A stretch of DNA of 64,000 nucleotides from Labedella populi. Its GTDB lineage: Bacteria > Actinomycetota > Actinomycetes > Actinomycetales > Microbacteriaceae. Under the pieces are notes generated by a model. That model was not told the DNA's origin, made no database searches, and saw nothing but the letters and a program-made list of their open reading frames with translations. This document shows, in pieces, positions 57,181 to 64,000 of the stretch. Each line of letters opens with the position of its first letter. Positions within the stretch are counted from its first letter, which is position 1. The stretch covers positions 544,300 to 608,299 of the forward strand of contig NZ_RZNC01000002.1 of the NCBI RefSeq assembly GCF_004078655.1. Direction: 5' to 3'. The position numbers and the translations under genes were made by a program.

Positions 57181-58727
57181 GACTCCAGTCGACGCTCGGC
57201 GCACTGCGCCGGACGCCCAAGCAGATGCTCGGACTGCTCGTCGGGATCGGCGTCGGAATCGCGATCGTGTGGCTCCTCGGGCTCGGGCTCTTCGCCTTGC
57301 GTTTCGTCGAGGCCGGAAACGCGCGAGACCTGCTCGTCGTCGCGGGTTCGTTCGTCGTGTTGGGCTTCGCGACGGTGCCCTTGCTCTTCCGGCTCGAGGA
57401 CCCCATGGATCCCCGGGCATTCGCGCTGTTCGGACTCGCCCCGCGACCGCTCGCACGGGGTCTCGCCCTCGCGGCACTCGTCGGAGTGCCCGCCGTCATC
57501 ATGGCGGTGCTCAGCCTCGCGACCGTCGTGACGTGGTCACGCGGACCGCTTCCGATGGTCCTGGCCGTGGTGTGCGCGATCCTCGCTGTGGCGACGTGTG
57601 TCCTCCTCGGTCGGATATCCATCGCCGTCGGGTCCGTCTTCCTGTCGCAGCGCCGTACACGAGAATTCGCCGGCATGCTGTGGTTGCTCGTGATCGTCCT
57701 CGTGATCCCCGCGATCGCGCTGCTCGCGAGCATGGACTGGGGAAACGCCGGGTTCACCGTCTTCGGCCGTGCCGCTTCGGTGGTCAGTTGGACCCCGTTC
57801 GGTGCCGTGTGGTCGGCGCCCGGTGACGCCGCGAGCGGTTCGACAGGGACAGCGGTGCTGAAGCTGCTCATCGCTCTCGTGACCGTGGCCCTGCTCTGGC
57901 GCGTCTGGGAGGCTCTCGTCGCGCGCCTCGTGGTCTCTCCCGTTCGTGACGCGCCGACGAAGAGCTTCGGCGGTCTCGGCTGGTTCGACGCCCTCCCCGG
58001 CGGTGCCGTCGGAGCCATCGCGGCCCGAAGCCTCACGTACTGGTCCCGCGACTCCCGTTACCTCGCGCCCCTCCTCGTGATCCCGGTGGTGCCGTTCCTC
58101 ATGATCGCGCCGCTTCTGATCGCCGGGGTGCCGGCTCAACCGCTGGTGTTGCTGCCGCTGCCCGTCATGTGCTTGTTCCTCGGGTGGTCCCTCCACAACG
58201 AACTCGCACTCGACTCGAGCGCGGTCTGGTTGCACGTGGCGTCCGGGGTGCGCGGATGGGCGGACCGCCTCGGCCGCACGGTCCCGATCCTCCTCATCGG
58301 CGCCGTCCTGATCGCGGCGGGCTCCGCCGTCACGGCCGTCATGTATGGCGACTGGCGCGCGTTCCCGTCCATCGTGGGCGTATCGTCGAGCCTGCTCCTC
58401 ATCGGCGTCGGGGTCTCATCGTTGGTATCGGCGCGATTGCCCTATGCCGCTGTGCTGCCGGGGGACGGCCCGTTCCAACAGCCACAGACGAGTGGAAGTC
58501 CCGCCGTGCTGTCGCAGTCGGTGAGCCTCGTGGCGACGATCCTGCTCGCGCTGCCGACGTTCTGGTTCGCGGCTCGCGGGCTCTTCGAGTCGCCGACCTG
58601 GCATCTCGTCGCCCTGTTCGTGGGAATCGGGAGCGGGCTCGTGGTGCTCGCCGCCGGGGTGTTCTCCGGTGGCCGCGTCTTCGACCGGCGCGGACCGGAG
58701 ATCATCGGATTCGCGACGAGCGTCTAG
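57156..58727 (+). CDS. ABC-2-like exporter permease
   Basis: 523 residues with about twelve to fourteen hydrophobic segments and no recognised substrate motif. It resembles the large actinobacterial ABC-2 permeases paired with a single ATPase, which serve as exporters of unknown substrate. The ATG is within the last codons of the ATPase gene and has GGAGGGG upstream, so the pair is coupled. A cytoplasmic loop near residues 260-300 ('RDAPTKSFGGLGWFDALPGG') is the most polar part. Confidence 0.85.
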   Translation: MVAQLLRLRLQSTLGALRRTPKQMLGLLVGIGVGIAIVWLLGLGLFALRFVEAGNARDLLVVAGSFVVLGFATVPLLFRLEDPMDPRAFALFGLAPRPLARGLALAALVGVPAVIMAVLSLATVVTWSRGPLPMVLAVVCAILAVATCVLLGRISIAVGSVFLSQRRTREFAGMLWLLVIVLVIPAIALLASMDWGNAGFTVFGRAASVVSWTPFGAVWSAPGDAASGSTGTAVLKLLIALVTVALLWRVWEALVARLVVSPVRDAPTKSFGGLGWFDALPGGAVGAIAARSLTYWSRDSRYLAPLLVIPVVPFLMIAPLLIAGVPAQPLVLLPLPVMCLFLGWSLHNELALDSSAVWLHVASGVRGWADRLGRTVPILLIGAVLIAAGSAVTAVMYGDWRAFPSIVGVSSSLLLIGVGVSSLVSARLPYAAVLPGDGPFQQPQTSGSPAVLSQSVSLVATILLALPTFWFAARGLFESPTWHLVALFVGIGSGLVVLAAGVFSGGRVFDRRGPEIIGFATSV

Positions 58728-58773
58728 GCGAGCGGGCGCGGCGACCTCCTGCTCCTCTCGCCACCGTCGGTCG

Positions 58774-58779
58774 TAGAAT
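58774..58779 (+). promoter_or_regulatory. -10 element (TAGAAT), leaderless, DUF3039 gene
   Basis: TAGAAT, six bases (AGGGGG), then ATG at 58786. Confidence 0.5.
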
Positions 58780-58785
58780 AGGGGG

Positions 58786-59076
58786 ATGCAGATCCCCAGC
58801 TTCAGGACGATGGATCCCACAGGAACGCCCGACGGAGGATCAACGAGCGTCCTCGACCGCGAGCTCGAGAAGCTCCTCGAGGACGAGGCGATCGAGCCGG
58901 GCGATCACGAACGCTTCTCCCACTACGTCCGCAAGGAGAAGATCCTCGAGTCGGCCATGACGGGAAAGCCCGTGAAGGCGCTCTGCGGGAAGAAGTGGAC
59001 TCCGGGACGCGACCCCGAGAAGTTCCCCGTCTGCCCGAGCTGCAAGGAGATCTACGAGAAGCTCAAGAAGGAGTGA
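58786..59076 (+). CDS. DUF3039 family protein
   Basis: 96-residue actinobacterial protein of unknown function. 'FSHYVRKEKILESAMTGKP' and the cysteine pair motifs 'ALCGKKWTPGRDPEKFPVC' and 'CPSCKEIYEKL' identify DUF3039, a probable small zinc-binding protein. ATG start from a leaderless -10 element. Convergent with pncB, 21 bases apart. Confidence 0.93.
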   Translation: MQIPSFRTMDPTGTPDGGSTSVLDRELEKLLEDEAIEPGDHERFSHYVRKEKILESAMTGKPVKALCGKKWTPGRDPEKFPVCPSCKEIYEKLKKE

Positions 59077-59097
59077 GCGCGGGCGCCGAGTGAACCC

Positions 59098-60396
59098 CTA
59101 CTCGTAAATCGTCGGGAGTGCCGGCTCGCCGCGCGTGAGTCGGAACGCGGCAGCCGGCAGCTCCCCGACGGCCTTCTCGCGGTGAGCGCGGGCCGCTGCG
59201 ACGCCCACGGTGCCGAGGACGTCACCGATCGGCTCGCCGTTTGCGACGAGCGGCGTCAGGAGTTCTCGCTCGCCCGCGCGTGTGGCCGCCGTGGAGGACG
59301 TGCGGACGACCTCGGCCGTCGCGATGCCTCCGTCGAGACGCCGGTAGGCGCGCTTCCGGCCGCCGAGGGAGACTTTGTCGGCCGACGCCTTGGCGACCGA
59401 GACCCAAGCGCCGTCATCGTCACGATGGGCGACGAGTTTGTAGACCATGCCGGCGGCGGGAGCGCCGGAGCCTGTCACGAGGGAGGTCCCGACACCGTAG
59501 GAGTCGACGGGGGAGCCGGACAGCCCCGCGATCGCATACTCGTCGAGGTCGTTCGTCACGGTGATCTTCGTGCCCGTGGCGCCGAGGGCGTCGAGCTGCT
59601 CTCGCACGTCGACGACGAGAGTCGGCAGATCGCCGGAGTCGAGCCGCACCGCGCCGAGCTCGGTGCCGGCCACCCGAACGGCGGTGTCGACCGCCGTCGG
59701 GATGTCATACGTGTCGACGAGCAACGTGGTACCGGGGCCGAGGGCGGCGACCTGTGCGCGGAAAGCGTCCTCCTCGGAGTCGTGGAGGAGCGTGAAGGCA
59801 TGAGCGGCCGTCCCCATCGTGGGGATACCCCAGGTACGCCCCGCCTCGAGGTTGCTCGTCGCGCCGAAGCCGGCGATGTACGCGGCGCGGGCCGCCGCGA
59901 CGGCGGCCTCCTCGTGCGCTCTGCGCGAGCCCATCTCCGCGAGTGGCCGTCCCGCCGCCGCGGTGACCATCCGGGTCGCCGCGTTCGCGACCGCGGTGTC
60001 GTAGTTCAGCATGCTGAGGACGAGGGTCTCGAGGACGACGCCCTCGGCGAAACTCGACTGAACGACGAGCACGGGGGAGCCCGGGAAGTAGACCTCCCCC
60101 TCACGGTAGCCCCAGACGTCGCCGGAGAATCGGTAGTCGGCGAGCCAATCGATCGTCGCCGGGCGGACGACGTGCGCTTCCGACAGCCAGGACAGCTCCT
60201 CGTCGCGGAAACGGAACCGCATGATCGCGTCGACGAGTCGGCCGGTGCCGGCGACGACTCCGTAGCGTCGGGCACCGGGGAGTCGACGGGCGAAGGTCTC
60301 GAAGACGGCCTCGCGGTGGGCCGTGCCCTTCTCGATGGCCGCGTCGACCATGGTGAGTTCGTAACGATCGGTATGCAGGGCGGTTGAGGTGCTCAC
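59098..60396 (-). CDS. pncB: Nicotinate phosphoribosyltransferase
   Basis: NAD salvage enzyme that converts nicotinate and PRPP to nicotinate mononucleotide with ATP, 432 residues. Family motifs: '[15 protein letters not shown]', '[16 protein letters not shown]', '[19 protein letters not shown]' with the phosphorylatable His, '[11 protein letters not shown]' and '[13 protein letters not shown]'. The GTG start is six bases after TAGGCT. Divergent from murI, with only 36 bases between start codons. Confidence 0.93.
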   Translation of the reverse strand: MSTSTALHTDRYELTMVDAAIEKGTAHREAVFETFARRLPGARRYGVVAGTGRLVDAIMRFRFRDEELSWLSEAHVVRPATIDWLADYRFSGDVWGYREGEVYFPGSPVLVVQSSFAEGVVLETLVLSMLNYDTAVANAATRMVTAAAGRPLAEMGSRRAHEEAAVAAARAAYIAGFGATSNLEAGRTWGIPTMGTAAHAFTLLHDSEEDAFRAQVAALGPGTTLLVDTYDIPTAVDTAVRVAGTELGAVRLDSGDLPTLVVDVREQLDALGATGTKITVTNDLDEYAIAGLSGSPVDSYGVGTSLVTGSGAPAAGMVYKLVAHRDDDGAWVSVAKASADKVSLGGRKRAYRRLDGGIATAEVVRTSSTAATRAGERELLTPLVANGEPIGDVLGTVGVAAARAHREKAVGELPAAAFRLTRGEPALPTIYE

Positions 60397-60402
60397 CTCG
60401 TC

Positions 60403-60408
60403 AGCCTA
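60403..60408 (-). promoter_or_regulatory. -10 element of pncB (TAGGCT), leaderless
   Basis: On the minus strand TAGGCT is followed by six bases and the pncB GTG. Confidence 0.5.
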
Positions 60409-60418
60409 CCGACGCGAC

Positions 60419-60424
60419 TAGGCT
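60419..60424 (+). promoter_or_regulatory. -10 element of murI (TAGGCT)
   Basis: TAGGCT, eight bases, then GTG at 60433. It lies ten bases from the pncB -10, so the two polymerases cannot bind at once. Confidence 0.45.
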
Positions 60425-60432
60425 GGATGCTC

Positions 60433-61278
60433 GTGACAGATGCGCCGATCGGGATCTTCGACTCTGGAGTCGGTGGGCTGACCGTTGCGCGGGCGATCCA
60501 CGACCAGCTGCCGCGAGAATCCATCCTCTACATCGGGGACACGGCCCGTTCTCCCTACGGGCCGAAGGCGATCGCGGACGTGCGTCGCTATGCGCTCGAA
60601 GTGCTCGACGACCTCGTGGCTCAGGGCGTCAAGATGCTCGTGATCGCGTGCAACACCGCATCCGCCGCGATGCTCCGAGATGCCCGGGAGCGGTATGACG
60701 TGCCCGTCGTGGAGGTCATCCAGCCCGCCGTCCGGACCGCGGTCGCGGCGACGCGGAATCGACGTGTCGGCGTGATCGGGACCGTGGGTACGATCAATTC
60801 CCGCGCGTACGAGGACGCCTTCGCGGCCGCGCCGCAGCTGGAGCTCTTCACCCAGGCCTGCCCGCGCTTCGTCGAGTTCGTCGAGTCCGGGGTCACGACC
60901 GGGTCCGAGGTCCTCGCGGTCGCCGAGGAGTACCTCGCCCCATTGCGACATGCCGGTGTCGACACTCTCGTCCTCGGCTGCACGCACTACCCGTTCCTCA
61001 AGGGCGCCATCTCCTACGTCATGGGGCCGGATGTGACGCTCGTCTCGAGCGACTCGGAGACCGCGAACAACGTGTATCGCGAGCTCGTCTCGCGTGGCCT
61101 CGAGCGCACGTCGCCGGAACCCCCGACTCGCCGCTACGAGGCGACGGGGAACAGTGCCGACGACTTCCGCGATCTCGCTAACCGGCTGCTCGGCGCGGAG
61201 ATCGACCGCGTCGACCTCGTGCAGACGGGCGCCATCGACCTCTCCACCCTCCACCCCGCACCGAGGAGCAACCCGTGA
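60433..61278 (+). CDS. murI: Glutamate racemase
   Basis: Makes D-glutamate for peptidoglycan, 281 residues. The two catalytic cysteines are C73 in 'IACNTASA' and C183 in 'LGCTHYPFL', and '[15 protein letters not shown]' is the N-terminal signature. The GTG at 60433 is preferred because '[11 protein letters not shown]' then starts as in the family; the ATG six bases upstream would lie two bases from the -10. First gene of murI-rph-rdgB. Its stop overlaps the rph GTG (GTGA). Confidence 0.95.
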   Translation: MTDAPIGIFDSGVGGLTVARAIHDQLPRESILYIGDTARSPYGPKAIADVRRYALEVLDDLVAQGVKMLVIACNTASAAMLRDARERYDVPVVEVIQPAVRTAVAATRNRRVGVIGTVGTINSRAYEDAFAAAPQLELFTQACPRFVEFVESGVTTGSEVLAVAEEYLAPLRHAGVDTLVLGCTHYPFLKGAISYVMGPDVTLVSSDSETANNVYRELVSRGLERTSPEPPTRRYEATGNSADDFRDLANRLLGAEIDRVDLVQTGAIDLSTLHPAPRSNP

Positions 61279-62021
61279 CCCACATCATCCGCGCCGATGG
61301 GCGCACCGCCGACCAGCTCCGTCCCGTGACGATCGAGCGGGGGTGGAGCGAGCAGGCCGAGGGGTCGGCCCTCATCTCCTTCGGGAAGACGAAGGTGCTC
61401 TGCACGGCGTCATTCACGAACGGCGTGCCCCGGTGGCTGCAAGGCAAGGGGAAGGGATGGGTGACGGCCGAGTACGCGATGCTGCCGCGCTCGACGAACG
61501 ATCGTATGGATCGCGAGTCCGTGAAGGGCCGTATCGGCGGTCGGACGCACGAGATCTCGCGACTCATCGGTCGCAGTCTGCGGGCCGTCATCGACACGAA
61601 GGCGCTCGGCGAGAACACCGTCGTGATCGATTGCGACGTGCTTCAAGCCGACGGCGGTACGCGCACCGCAGCGATCACGGGTGCGTACGTCGCGCTCGCC
61701 GACGCGATCGCTTGGGCGCGCGAGCAGAAGTTCATCGGGAAGAACGCCGTGCCCCTCACCGACAGTGTCGCTGCCGTGTCGGTCGGGATCATCGACGGCG
61801 CCCCGATGCTCGACCTCGCGTACGTCGAGGACGTCCGCGCGGAGACGGACATGAATGTCGTCGTGACGGGGCGAGGGCAGTTCGTCGAGGTGCAGGGAAC
61901 GGCTGAGGGTGCGCCATTCGATCGCGCGGAGCTCGACTCGCTCCTCGACCTGGCGGTCGCCGGTTCCGCCGAACTGGCCGCCATCCAGCGTTCCGTACTG
62001 CAGAACGGAGCGCCGGCGTGA
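61275..62021 (+). CDS. rph: Ribonuclease PH
   Basis: Phosphorolytic 3'-5' exoribonuclease that trims tRNA 3' ends, 248 residues. Signatures include '[19 protein letters not shown]', '[11 protein letters not shown]', '[17 protein letters not shown]', '[17 protein letters not shown]' and '[20 protein letters not shown]'. GTGA overlaps at both ends. Confidence 0.97.
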   Translation: MTHIIRADGRTADQLRPVTIERGWSEQAEGSALISFGKTKVLCTASFTNGVPRWLQGKGKGWVTAEYAMLPRSTNDRMDRESVKGRIGGRTHEISRLIGRSLRAVIDTKALGENTVVIDCDVLQADGGTRTAAITGAYVALADAIAWAREQKFIGKNAVPLTDSVAAVSVGIIDGAPMLDLAYVEDVRAETDMNVVVTGRGQFVEVQGTAEGAPFDRAELDSLLDLAVAGSAELAAIQRSVLQNGAPA

Positions 62022-62680
62022 GCGACGAGGGTGCCGGCGGCGTGCCCGAGCGCGGGGCCGCTCTCGCCGAGATTGTGCTCGCGACCCACAACGCGCACAA
62101 GGTCGAGGAGTTCCAGCGCATCATCGGCGAGGCGCTCCCGGGCGTCACGGTGCTTCCGTACGACGGGCCGGAGCCCGTCGAGGACGGGCTTTCGTTCTCC
62201 GAGAACGCCCTCATCAAGGCGCGCGCCGCCGCCGCGCACACCGGTCGCATCGCTCTCGCCGACGACAGCGGGATCTGTGTCGACGTGCTCGGCGGAGCCC
62301 CCGGAATCTTCTCGGCGCGTTGGGCGGGGCCGGGTCATGGCGACCAGGCGAACCTCGAGCTCCTGCTCGCTCAACTGCGGGACATCGCGCCCTCGGATCG
62401 GGGAGCGCGGTTCGAATGCCATATCGCCATCGTGGTCCCCGGCATCGACGGGACTCCCGAGCACGAGACGGTCGCGGTGGGTGTGTGGCCCGGCTCGCTC
62501 GCGACGGAACCCGGGGGAGAGGGCGGCTTCGGCTACGACCCGATCTTCATTCCCGAGGGTGGCGCTCGCACTGCGGCCGAGTTGAGCGCCGAGGAGAAGA
62601 ACACGTCCTCGCACCGGGCGCGCGCGGTTGCCGACGCCATTCCCCGGTTGAGCATGATCCTCACAGCGCGGGACGAGTGA
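62018..62680 (+). CDS. rdgB: XTP/dITP pyrophosphatase (RdgB/HAM1)
   Basis: Removes non-canonical purine nucleoside triphosphates such as dITP and XTP. 220 residues with '[14 protein letters not shown]', '[14 protein letters not shown]', '[21 protein letters not shown]' and '[12 protein letters not shown]'. GTG start overlapping the rph stop. Third gene of the operon, an arrangement shared by many actinobacteria. Confidence 0.96.
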   Translation: MSDEGAGGVPERGAALAEIVLATHNAHKVEEFQRIIGEALPGVTVLPYDGPEPVEDGLSFSENALIKARAAAAHTGRIALADDSGICVDVLGGAPGIFSARWAGPGHGDQANLELLLAQLRDIAPSDRGARFECHIAIVVPGIDGTPEHETVAVGVWPGSLATEPGGEGGFGYDPIFIPEGGARTAAELSAEEKNTSSHRARAVADAIPRLSMILTARDE

Positions 62681-62721
62681 CGCCGGGCGGTACGGTCACG
62701 GCGCGCTCGACGGACCTGCCT

Positions 62722-62750
62722 GTTCCGATAATGGGAACGACGATCGTTTC
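62722..62750 (+). promoter_or_regulatory. GATAAT -10 flanked by palindromes, candidate operator before the CDF gene
   Basis: GTTCC-GATAATG-GGAAC is an inverted repeat that encloses a GATAAT -10-like element. It overlaps GGAACGA-CGA-TCGTTTC, a second inverted repeat with one mismatch. The layout suits a metal-responsive repressor of the efflux gene starting 52 bases later. No regulator gene is nearby. Confidence 0.4.
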
Positions 62751-62789
62751 TTTCTGCTGATCAGCGGTTCCAGGAGGCCTGCAAAGCCG

Positions 62790-62795
62790 TAGGGT
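62790..62795 (+). promoter_or_regulatory. -10-like element (TAGGGT) before the CDF gene
   Basis: TAGGGT is followed by GGAGGT and ATG at 62802. The site could be either a leaderless -10 element or simply part of a Shine-Dalgarno region served by the upstream GATAAT. Confidence 0.35.
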
Positions 62796-62801
62796 GGAGG
62801 T

Positions 62802-63710
62802 ATGGGACACGATCACGCGCACGGCGAGGCCGACAGGTCGCGTCTGCTGATCGTCATCCCGATCGTCGCGGTCGTGCTCGTCGCGCAATCGTTCGGCGGG
62901 CTCCTCACCGGGTCGCTGTCGCTGCTCGCCGACGCCGGTCATCTCTTCTCCGATCTCACGGGCCTCGTCATCGCTCTCGTCGCGATCGGCATCGCCCGCC
63001 GCCCGGCGACCGATCGCCACACATTCGGGTATCAGCGCACCGAGATCCTCGCGGCCCTCCTCAACGGGCTCATCCTCACGGTCGTGGCTGTGAGTGTCGG
63101 CATCGAAGGGGTGCGGAGGCTCATGGAGCCCGGATCGGCGGAGATCGCGGCACTGCCGATGCTGCTCGTCGCGGTGGTCGGCCTCGTGGCCAACGTCGTG
63201 TCCCTCCTCATTCTGCGCGGTTCGGCGAAGGGCTCGCTCAACATGCGGGGCGCCTACCTCGAGGTTCTGGGTGACGCGTTCGGCTCCGTGGGAGTGATCG
63301 TCGCGGCGATCGTGATCGCGACGACTGGTTTCGTGCAGGCGGACGCGATCGTGTCGCTGCTCATCGCCGCCGGCATCCTGCCGCGAGCGGCCATGCTCAT
63401 CCGGGACGTGTGGCGCGTGCTCAACGAGTCCGCCCCACTCGGGACGGACGTCCAGGTGATCCGTGAGCACATCCGGAAGACGCCCGGCGTCGTCGACGTG
63501 CACGACGTGCATGTGTGGGCGATCACGTCGGGACGGCACGTCTTCTCCGCGCACGTCGTGGTCGACGCGGCGGTCTTCCGCGAAGACGGTGCCGGGCGGC
63601 TGCTCGACGAACTCGGTGACTGCCTCACCGCGCATTTCGACGTCGAGCACTCGACGTTCCAGCTCGAGCCGGCCGCTCACGCGGCACACGAGGATCAGCA
63701 CCACCGCTGA
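62802..63710 (+). CDS. Cation diffusion facilitator (zinc/cadmium/cobalt efflux)
   Basis: 302 residues, six transmembrane helices and a C-terminal cytosolic metal-binding domain. The helix-2 metal site is 'LLADAGHLFSDL' (HXXXD). The helix-5 site is 'YLEVLGDAFGSVG', with Glu in place of the more usual His, a variant seen in actinobacterial homologues. His-rich N- and C-termini ('GHDHAHGE', 'EDQHHR') and 'VVDVHDVHVWAITSG' complete the CDF pattern. It should exchange Zn2+ or related ions for protons. Confidence 0.93.
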   Translation: MGHDHAHGEADRSRLLIVIPIVAVVLVAQSFGGLLTGSLSLLADAGHLFSDLTGLVIALVAIGIARRPATDRHTFGYQRTEILAALLNGLILTVVAVSVGIEGVRRLMEPGSAEIAALPMLLVAVVGLVANVVSLLILRGSAKGSLNMRGAYLEVLGDAFGSVGVIVAAIVIATTGFVQADAIVSLLIAAGILPRAAMLIRDVWRVLNESAPLGTDVQVIREHIRKTPGVVDVHDVHVWAITSGRHVFSAHVVVDAAVFREDGAGRLLDELGDCLTAHFDVEHSTFQLEPAAHAAHEDQHHR

Positions 63711-63851
63711 GAGCGGACGGGGCACGCACGAACACGACGGCTCTCCGGGCGCTGTCGCTCGGACTCACTTTTCGGCCGACGAGTATGGAGACGAGTAGGG
63801 CGACGAGGTGAGGTAGTTGACGGAGCGGTCACCTTTGCTCGAGTGACCTGC

Positions 63852-64000
63852 TCAGCCCGCAGCAGGAAGCGGCGGCCGAGCCCGTGATTTCGTGGCGTGC
63901 GTCCACTCGTGGTGTCCGGGTCCTCTCACGTGGGGGACGCCGTTGGGCGTGCTGATGCGCCAGGGGCCGGTGTCGATGTTTTGGTGGTGGGCCCAGCAGA
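63852..64000 (-). CDS. HNH endonuclease (DUF222-type), C-terminal fragment at window edge
   Basis: The minus strand reads in from the right edge as 'CWAHHQNIDTGPWRI' followed by 'STPNGVPHVRGPG' and ends at the TGA at 63852-63854. The CWXHH segment is the catalytic tail of the HNH domain, and the 'NGVPHV' ending is characteristic of DUF222-associated HNH proteins that are abundant and mobile in Microbacteriaceae. The start is beyond the window. The 141 bases between the CDF gene and this one hold a short weak inverted repeat (GGTCAC/GTGACC near 63831) and no gene. Confidence 0.85.
   Translation of the reverse strand, partial: CWAHHQNIDTGPWRISTPNGVPHVRGPGHHEWTHATKSRARPPLPAAG

Noticed and set aside
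62661..63725. Minus-strand open frame of 354 codons opposite the CDF gene
   Set aside because: His/Asp/Arg-rich antisense product of a membrane-protein gene. The plus strand carries the CDF motifs and a promoter.
63745..63851. Mobile-element end or attachment site next to the HNH gene
   Set aside because: Only a six-base inverted repeat (GGTCAC/GTGACC) and GACGAG-rich sequence were seen. There is no transposase, integrase or direct repeat within the window.

Overview
The window is GC-rich, gene-dense DNA from a high-GC Gram-positive actinobacterium, most likely a member of the Microbacteriaceae. Supporting signs are many GTG starts, 4-base GTGA/ATGA gene overlaps, small actinobacterial families (DUF3117, DUF3039, DUF3107, UPF0182), the AdnAB end-resection nuclease in place of RecBCD, and an HNH/DUF222-type endonuclease at the right edge. 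I cannot name the genus. There is no CRISPR array, IS element, prophage or rRNA. The only tRNA is the initiator tRNA-fMet. No gene-free stretch reaches 300 bases.

Layout: 1-3.3 kb, iron-import operon efeUOB (minus strand) behind a candidate DtxR/IdeR box. 3.4-6.8 kb, small membrane protein, ferredoxin, dapC, citrate synthase. 6.8-13.5 kb, penicillin-acylase-family hydrolase, dapD, then divergent dapE, an internally deleted 71-residue copy of a mannosyltransferase, the full-length mannosyltransferase, and a DUF3117 gene. 13.5-25.6 kb, housekeeping genes: O-methyltransferase, tatB, apt, mrp, DUF1003, an MgtE-N/CBS protein, a stress-protein-like gene, aminopeptidase P, an EEP-family enzyme, a PHP phosphoesterase, a DEAD-box helicase, a ferritin-like protein and DUF3107. 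25.7-43 kb, a locus resembling mycobacterial Rv3193c-Rv3202c: adnA, adnB, a degenerate phosphotransferase, nudC, uvrD2-like helicase, a TOMM cyclodehydratase-like protein, a DUF2342 protein, a Lon/PDZ protease and a UPF0182 membrane protein, then tRNA-fMet. 43.4-47.5 kb, topoisomerase IB, an aminotransferase and an HtrA protease. 47.6-55 kb, a cell-surface polymer locus: two GT2 glycosyltransferases, a CDP-alcohol phosphotransferase, a CDP-glycerol glycerophosphotransferase-like protein, a TagGH-like exporter and a sugar/alcohol-phosphate nucleotidyltransferase. 55.3-58.7 kb, a second ABC exporter whose ATPase carries a low-complexity extension of about 370 residues. 58.8-63.7 kb, DUF3039, pncB, murI-rph-rdgB and a cation-diffusion facilitator. 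The window ends in the 3' part of an HNH endonuclease gene.

Two organisational themes recur. First, about twenty genes have a TANNNT-type -10 hexamer only 6-7 bases before the start codon, as expected for leaderless mRNAs. Second, functionally linked genes overlap by 1-25 bases (efeO/efeB, tatB/apt, adnA/adnB, nudC/uvrD2, murI/rph/rdgB, GT2/CDP-alcohol transferase/GT2), suggesting translational coupling.

The strongest candidates for something undescribed are the surface-polymer locus, which pairs a soluble cytidylyltransferase-like enzyme with a CDP-alcohol phosphotransferase whose fourth motif aspartate is histidine; the orphan TOMM-type E1-like protein whose zinc-motif end is encoded antisense to the uvrD2 3' end; the pseudokinase-like phosphotransferase next to adnAB; and the deletion-fused mini-mannosyltransferase.
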